Source of the DNA: Ridgeia piscesae
Taxonomy: Eukaryota; Annelida; Polychaeta; Sabellida; Siboglinidae
Reading direction: 5' to 3'
DNA: 64,000 nucleotides
NCBI GenBank assembly: GCA_025642075.2
Contig: JAODUO010000134.1
Span: forward strand, 346,001 to 410,000
Part shown: in pieces, positions 1 to 64,000 of the stretch
How the letters are laid out: each line of letters begins with the position of its first letter
How positions within the stretch are numbered: the stretch's first letter is position 1
The notes under the pieces: model-generated
What the model was told of the DNA's origin: nothing
What the model saw: the letters and a program-made list of their open reading frames with translations, nothing else
The model's database searches: none
Made by a program: the position numbers and the translations under genes

Positions 1-180
1 TGGACATAGATATAAAAATATGGAATACTGGTGTATATATACTAAAAGTGTGTACCCACAATGAATGACTAATTTTATTTCACATATAAAGTCACATGAT
101 ATAATATATATACAAATGTTCAATAAATTATAAATATCAAAAATCACTAAATAATTGAATATATACAATAATATTATATT

Positions 181-184
<4 letters not shown>

Positions 185-224
<40 letters not shown>

Positions 225-251
225 CATAAATATTAAATATAACATTAAATA

Positions 252-290
<39 letters not shown>
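185..290. repeat. AT dinucleotide microsatellite (two blocks)
   Basis: Two nearly pure AT runs, about 185-222 and 257-290, are separated by a short AT-rich spacer. They lie in intron and are low complexity. Confidence 0.95.
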
Positions 291-291
<1 letters not shown>

Positions 292-1742
292 GTTCAATTA
301 GGAACTTCTTACATGGGAGGTTTTAAATCTCTTTTACAATATGAAAGAGATGTCAAACCACCTTTTGTAAAAACAATCCAGTAATTGAACATAATTATTA
401 TATATTCAATTATTGAATCTTATTTTTTTTTTTATTATTGAATCTCTTTTATATTATAAAAGATATATAAAATCATCTTTGTGGAATCAAAGATCAAGCA
501 TTAAGACACCAGCAGAAACTATAAAGCCCGACAGAACAGTCCCATGCAGTAGTGTTCCTAAGTGGTTCACAGTTTGGACTGCCTTGGCCAGCAGTAACAA
601 CAGAGTGGAACTTGCACTGTAGCTTCAGTGAAAGTCGGCCATGTGGAACCAAGGCTCTCCATAGTACTTCTCTCTGTGAGACTCTGAAGTGGTGGATTGG
701 ACTGTGTGCAGTGGGGCGTGACTGAGTGGGGGTGGCAGGGGAGCCTGCTGGGCTGTGAGGGTAATTAAAGGGGTAAACATGAGATGACAGGATCCTGCAA
801 CAGGACTTGAGCAGGAACCTTGTGCCACACTGCTGGACATCAGAGAATATCAGTGGATGGCTGGTCTGGACATCTGACTGCCTCTTGGACACTCAGGTTT
901 ATATATGTTGGTGTTAACTGGTGGATATTCTCCTTGGGTCATCTCCAAGTAGTTGTTGGAATAGAAAGAGTTACTAACAGTGACCTATGACCTTACTGGT
1001 TGACCTGATGTGGCTGTGGTGCTTAGACATAGTGGTCAGATGTAAAGGTCAGAGCACAGCTGACCTTCCTGTTTTCTTCAACATTAAATTAGGATCTGGA
1101 AAAATGTGACATTTGAATTCTGCAAAAGAACTTTTGTTGTGAAATGGGTATTGTTGCTTGGGCAGGTTAGTGGTATTGTGCAGTTGTCAGTGAAACGATG
1201 CAGTATTGCTTGGTGTGATATTTGTTATTATATTTTCAACTATATATGTGAGCACAGTATTACAAAGCAGTTTTTATATAGTTATCTCAGGTATCCTGGT
1301 ATATTTTAAAGCTGGAATAACTGTTTGGTGACACTTGTTCTGCCCACACATGACGGTACAGAGCGAAGAAGGTTTGGATTTTTTTAGGTCCAATTTTCTT
1401 ATAATCTGCAAAACGTGGCCACTCCATGTTCTGCTACTTTGTCTGGCAGTTAACAAACACAGTCCATTCCAGGGCTAAGTTCACTTCTTGTGTTCTGTGC
1501 TGTCTGACATTGAGTATATGGCGGTGTACACAATGAATACATTGTGTTGATGGTGTTGTGTTGTAGACTGCATGATGAATGTCCATGACAGTTCCTGCAA
1601 GGACCAGATGGCCACGTGTACGAAACATGTTCGCAGGGTATGTCTACACTTTACAGGGGAGATTATTTCGCATCAATAATACAAAAACAAAGTATGAGTT
1701 GTAACATGGCAGGACATCAGTAAAACATGCAACCAACATTTC

Positions 1743-1748
<6 letters not shown>

Positions 1749-1819
<71 letters not shown>

Positions 1820-1876
1820 TATATAATATATATATAATATATATATATATTAATATATATATTTAATATATATATA

Positions 1877-1911
<35 letters not shown>
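1749..1911. repeat. AT dinucleotide microsatellite
   Basis: About 160 bp of TA/AT repeat, interrupted by short TAATATA steps. It produces only spurious Ile/Tyr-rich open frames. Confidence 0.96.
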
Positions 1912-1914
<3 letters not shown>

Positions 1915-2054
1915 CACTTTATATATTGATTTTGAGATGTACAGATCTTGCAAATATTTAATCAGAGTATTTACTACTTTCAAGTATTATTTATAAGGAA
2001 AGTTAATAATGGTTTGAAGTATGAAACTATCACTAACATTCTCTAAACACAGGT

Positions 2055-2150
2055 CTGCTCCTTGATGATGTTGCTGTCTGTACTGATAACTGTTAACACC
2101 AGAGTGCGCCACCGGGTTACAGTGTGTCGTGTAATAGTGTCCTTGCGTCT
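2055..2150 (+). mobile_element. Diverged fragment of dispersed MITE-like family (copy D)
   Basis: The segment contains CTCCTTGATGATGTTG, a TTAACACC step and a GTGTGTCGTGTAATAGTGTC block. These match, in the same order, the core of the better copy at 9370-9642. Only the core is recognisable and the terminal repeats are lost. The identification rests on this internal similarity alone. Confidence 0.5.
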
Positions 2151-2248
2151 GTAACTTTTTGTTATTTGAAAACCTGCACAATTAAAAAAATTAAATGATA
2201 CATTATGAGTTCATTAGCCTGTCAGTTGTATGCTGGAGTTTTATCACC

Positions 2249-2424
<176 letters not shown>

Positions 2425-2624
2425 ATCTCTTTAATTCACCTCAGAATATTTATCATCAACTGAAAGAATGCCAATGGAAAGTTTTGAGTTATTTACTTAA
2501 CATTATTTCTGTATCTTGTTTCATTACAATAATTTTACTTGACTAATCTTCTGAATAAAGCATAACCATGTTTTCTGCTACATGTGATATAGATCTGAAT
2601 AAAACACGTGAATTTATGTTCCAG

Positions 2625-59928
<57,304 letters not shown>

Positions 59929-61490
59929 GTCTTTCTGGTTTTCCTGGTTCATTGCGGATGTTTTGTCTGCTCAAGTGCATCTTTACAAAGCTGTACCTTT
60001 GAACTCAGTAGGATTTGCAGAAACTTTGTTAGTTTAATTTCATTCCTGTTTGTGTGTGTTGTTGCATTATAAAATGTGATCTCACAATGAGCAAACACTC
60101 CTTCTCCAGCCAAGGATGGTAATCTTGTATGTTCTTGTATAAACTCTTGTTAGCTATTTATTTAACTTAATTTATTAATCAGCAAGATTTCAGTGAAATA
60201 TGCCCAATGTTGAAACATATTTAAGTTAAGTATATTCCATGATTTAAATTAAATATATCTTCTGTAACATATTTCATACACCTGGTCATACCTGAAATGC
60301 ATCAAATTGTGTTTATTATATTCAACTGAATTCTGGTTCTATCATTTCAATGCTAGTCTCCTGACATTTACACCTGCATATCAGTCTAACTTTTATGAAT
60401 ATTTGCTATTTCTATGAATTCTTAAAATTGACGGTACAACACTGAAATTGATATTGTTTGTTCATATGACAAATACAAAATTCAACTTGATTATCAGAAT
60501 CATTACCTACTCAAATGCACACAAGATGTCGTTTTGCATGTACAGAGAGTAATTTGTTAGCAAATAAACGTGAAGTTTTTGTGTGATTAGCTCCAGTTTA
60601 GTGGCACCTGGCTTCTTGATAACAGAAGTGTAGGCCTCTGCTTCATGGAATCAAGTAGTTATCATTCACCGAACGCAGTGCATATTAGGGGTAAATGAAC
60701 ATGTGATTGTTGATTAACAAGTGCTGTTTCTCTCGAAAAAGGTTTGGTGTTATTCGGTGGCAATTTTGACACGTGAACCTGATAAAGAGGCTCTTATTGC
60801 AGTTGCACCGAGTGGTTTGTGAACGTATTCAAAGCTTATTAATCAGTGTCGAAAGAAATCATGATTGTTTATTACAAAAAAGCTTGATATCGGATATATT
60901 TTATTTCACCCGTAGTTCACTCAGAATTCATCTATATATCTGGATCAAATACTAATTTGTTTTATTTGAAGTAATTTAGTTAAAGTATATTGTAATACAC
61001 TGGAAACATGTTTTGTGGATGAAAACTGTTAAACAATTGTGCAGATTTGTTAATTTAGAAGATTGCTTGTGTTTGCAAAACTATTAGTTTGTTAGGTGCT
61101 GAGGTTTGGCTGTTGTTTTCCAGAAGGTTTCGTATATGAGCTGTGATATCTCGCTGTTTTATCTGTTTAATGCTTGCAAGTTTGAGCCATCCAGCTAACC
61201 AGAACTAATCGTTAATAAAGTGTTTACCTGTATATCAGTTTAACTTATACTGAGATCCTTGTTATGTTCATTTTCTTATACCCATTTACTGCATTCATTT
61301 GTGGACAGTTGTCTTACAATCCACAGCCTCACATAGCAGACAGACATCTGGTAATCTGCAACCAGCTGGTGCTGATGCAGATTAGCTGTAGATTGTCCTA
61401 CATAGATCATAGCTTACTACCCCAAGTACAGATTGGCTTAGCTGGAAACAGAGTTTTTTGTTGCATTTTTCCAAGGGTGTCATGTTTGGA
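59929..61490. other. Intron or 3' flank, no other feature seen
   Basis: AT-rich unique sequence with no exon or repeat array I can support. Confidence 0.5.
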
Positions 61491-61492
61491 TG

Positions 61493-62492
61493 TGGACGAC
61501 ACTACTTGAGTCTTACATAGCATGTCACATGACACTACTTGAGTCTTACATAGCATGTCACATGACACTACTTGTGTCTTACGTACCATGTCACATGACA
61601 CTACTTGAGTCTTACATAGCATGTCACATGACACTACTTGAGTCTTACATAGCATGTCACATGACACTACTTGTGTCTTACGTACCATGTCACATGACAC
61701 TACTTGAGTTTTACATAGCATGTCACATGACACTACTTGAGTTTTACATAGCATGTCACATGACACTACTTGTGTCTTACGTACCATGTCACATGATACT
61801 ACTTGAGTTTTACATAGCATGTCACATGACACTACTTGAGTTTTACATAGCATGTCACATGACACTACTTGAGTCTTACGTAGCATGTCACATGACACTA
61901 CTTGAGTCTTACGTAGCATGTCACATGACACTACTTGAATCTTACGTAGCATGTCACATGACACTATGTGTGTCTTACATAGCATGTCACATGACACTAC
62001 TTGAGTCTCACATAGTAAGTCACATGACACTACTTGAGTCTTACGTAGCATGTCACATGACACTACTTGAGTTTTACGTAGCATGTCACATGACACTACT
62101 TGAATCTTACATAGCATGTCACATGACACTACTTGAGTCTTGCATAGTATGTCACATGACACTACTTGAATCTTACATAGTATGTCACATGACACTACTT
62201 GAGTCTTGTATAGCATGTCACATGACACTACTTGAGTCTTACATAGCATGTCACATGACAATACTTGAGTCTTACATAGCATGTCACATGACACTACATG
62301 AGTCTTACATAGCATGTCACATGACACTACTTGAATCTTACATAGCATGTCACATGACACTACTTGAGTGTCACATAGCATGTTACATGACATTACTTGA
62401 GTCTTACATAGCATGTCACATGACACTACTTGAGTCTTACATAGCATGTCACATGACACTACTTGAGTCTTACATAGTAAGTCACATGACCA
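61493..62492 (+). repeat. 33-bp minisatellite carrying GTCACATGAC, about 30 copies
   Basis: Unit ACACTACTTGAGTCTTACAT then AGCATGTCACATG. Nearly every unit has GTCACATGAC across its junction, a near-palindromic E-box. Variants are CTTACGTAGC, TTTTACATAGC and TGTGTCTTACGTACC. Frames are open on both strands (353 and 374 codons) only because the unit is 33 bp and lacks stops. Confidence 0.97.
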
Positions 62493-63017
62493 TGCTGTTT
62501 CTGTTTCATATCCCAGTGCTCCTAGCGACAAGGTTTTTACAGCAGCGCTAGACCACTCGAAGAGGTTTTACTTTGGCTGTCTCAGTTATCAGATGTACAA
62601 TTAGACTTTTTACTGCCGTTTACGCCTACAGTAATCAGTTCTTATTTAGTTGCCAGATTTGCACAATTGTTTTTGCTTACCTTGACTTTGCTTCGGCTGT
62701 TTCAGTTGCGTGATAACCCTGTGTTCAGTTCTTTGTTTACCAACTGGTTTTTGTTCAGGCTGCCAGTTATAGGCAGCGATTATGTAGACACTTATCAGAT
62801 GCACAAGCATTTTTTCATGTTCATCATTGCATAAATAGCTCTTTCTCTGTAAATAGGTTTTGTTTATATAACACAAGTCTTTTTTCTATTCGAATATAAT
62901 GACCCGGTTTCTTGGTTCATTGTTAATAAGTAAATGATTTACCTCTCAAGAAACTTTTTTCCTTTGTTTTTTGTATATTTCGGCTGTCTTCTTCTGCGGA
63001 CTGAATTTTACGGTCGT

Positions 63018-63041
63018 GTCACATGACTTACGTCATGTGAC
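63018..63041. promoter_or_regulatory. Palindromic pair of M-box/E-box sites
   Basis: GTCACATGAC, TTAC, then GTCATGTGAC, the exact reverse complement of the first ten bases. The centre also reads TTACGTCA, a CRE/bZIP-like core. It may be a chance palindrome, but it repeats the motif of the array 0.5 kb upstream. Confidence 0.4.
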
Positions 63042-63634
63042 TTTGTTCTTGTTTACAGCATATTTGTTAAAACATTGACTGATACGTTATGTAATATATT
63101 TATCAATATGTTAGGATATTTGATATGATGGTCTGACCTATGGTAAACTTATTTATGTTCACTATGAGACAGTGTGGATTACTCTTACATAAAACATGAA
63201 TCACCCAGATGTTATGATTTCTTAAACTTATGTTTCTTAGAAAAGAAATTGAAAAAATAGTATGAAACCATGTGTAGATATAATCGCAATGAGAATCTGT
63301 CACTTTATTTCTGATGAGTTTTCCATATTATTAGGATGTGGCAAACCTTGACCTAGAGAAACTTGACAACAAAATAAAATCTCACCACATTTCCAGATGT
63401 TGTTTTAAACTCGATGACAGCGACAACAACAAAATACAATATTCGTTCATCTCCAGATATTGCGCATTTAAAATTACAATAACAGTATGCAACAATAGCA
63501 TAGGTTGTTAGGCATATCAATTAGATAACAATATTAGAAATTATCAGAATAGTGACATTTATGAAACTAGTGAAATTTAATGTGAAATGTGCTGAACTTT
63601 CTTGAAGGATTATTTTGATGGACATCTTTATGTT

Positions 63635-63751
63635 GTTTTCATTATATACACATATTGTTACATCATACAGATCTCTTCAGATCCCTCCAAATAAAACCAT
63701 CACATTTTCCAAGTAAACACCGCAGCAGGTTTTAGTATTAAAACTTTGTAA
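63635..63751 (+). repeat. Dispersed duplicate, copy 2 (partner 59591-59715)
   Basis: Shares ACACATATT, CTCTTCAGAT, CACATTTTCCAAGTAAACAC and CGCAGCAGGTTTTAGT with the partner, with about 80 percent identity by eye. Confidence 0.75.
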
Positions 63752-64000
63752 AAGCACGTCTCATCGATTTCCCTGCTACAAGATGAGTGAGGTGGGCCAT
63801 TTCTCTGTTGTTCTAAGCCGGCCCACGTTATTACTTGCTGTAAACATGTTTATATGCTGCTACCTTGTAGTTATGCATTTGTGTCCTCTCTATATGCCAG
63901 AGAATGGGTTAGACATCCATCAGAATGCAACATTTTAAAGTAGTTTTTTTAATAATTCCAAGGGACTATGCCCCCTGACCCAGATAACGTCACATCATGT

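Larger units (their letters stand above)
62500..64000. other. Intron or 3' flank at window end
   Basis: AT-rich. It contains the GTCACATGAC palindrome at 63018-63041 and the duplicate at 63635-63751. A 58-codon open stretch after a TATTATTAG at 63334 is phase-compatible but internally repetitive and unconvincing. Confidence 0.5.

Noticed and set aside
494..892. 132-codon minus-strand frame near the window start
   Set aside because: Average composition, no family signature, no support from splice borders or neighbours.
61407..62551. Open frames of 374 codons (-) and 353 codons (+) with 11-residue repeats
   Set aside because: They are products of the 33-bp array, open on both strands, with no unique coding sequence attached.
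63335..63511. Terminal exon of 58 codons after TATTATTAG
   Set aside because: Phase-compatible, but the sequence is AT-rich with an internal duplication (GACAACAAAAT, TCCAGAT) and unlike coding sequence elsewhere in the gene.

Overview
This is animal nuclear DNA. It carries most of one spliced gene on the + strand, a Rho guanine-nucleotide exchange factor of the Lbc/GEF-H1 subfamily (relatives in vertebrates: ARHGEF2, AKAP13, ARHGEF18, ARHGEF28). I joined 22 exons between 2625 and 58423 by splice sites and reading phase. All have GT-AG borders, every phase fits its neighbour, and the exons add up to 2502 bases, or 834 codons, with no stop. A 23rd exon ending at 59928 is likely but its start is uncertain. 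The start codon and N-terminus lie left of the window, and I see no convincing stop codon, so the 3' end is unresolved. The intron structure, low GC, long microsatellites and non-vertebrate divergence of the protein suggest an invertebrate. A marine lophotrochozoan such as a mollusc is my guess, not something the sequence proves.

Layout of the protein (numbers count from the first exon seen): residues 1-142 are a Ser- and acid-rich linker with two 14-3-3-like sites; about 155-360 is the catalytic DH domain; about 384-490 is the PH domain; 495-640 is an acidic/helical stretch ending in the KRAETF motif typical of this subfamily; 640-780 is Ser/Arg-rich with RRxS kinase sites; 780-834 begins a coiled coil. 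The DH domain should exchange GDP for GTP on RhoA-type GTPases. The PH domain and flanks normally control location and autoinhibition.

Most of the window is intron, and the introns are unusually full of tandem repeats: at least twelve different minisatellite families (unit lengths 10, 19, 20, 23, 25, 27, 33, 37, 41/42, 45, 68 and 73 bp) plus long AT, TG/CA, CCCT and ATTC tracts. Several arrays touch an exon border, and some contain copies of splice signals. The clearest case is the 41/42-bp array at 20795-21527. It is built from the acceptor and first codons of the exon that follows it, and its last four acceptors are all in frame, 14 codons apart. Other arrays multiply AP-1-like, E-box/M-box-like or donor-like motifs.

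The introns also hold a dispersed MITE-like family (four copies), an 884-bp element with 11-bp terminal inverted repeats and a GC-rich core, an inverted-repeat element at 6.56-7.13 kb, and local duplications. No rRNA, tRNA, CRISPR or bacterial-type operon was seen. Long open frames inside the satellites (up to 883 codons) arise because the repeats lack stop codons, and they are not annotated as genes.
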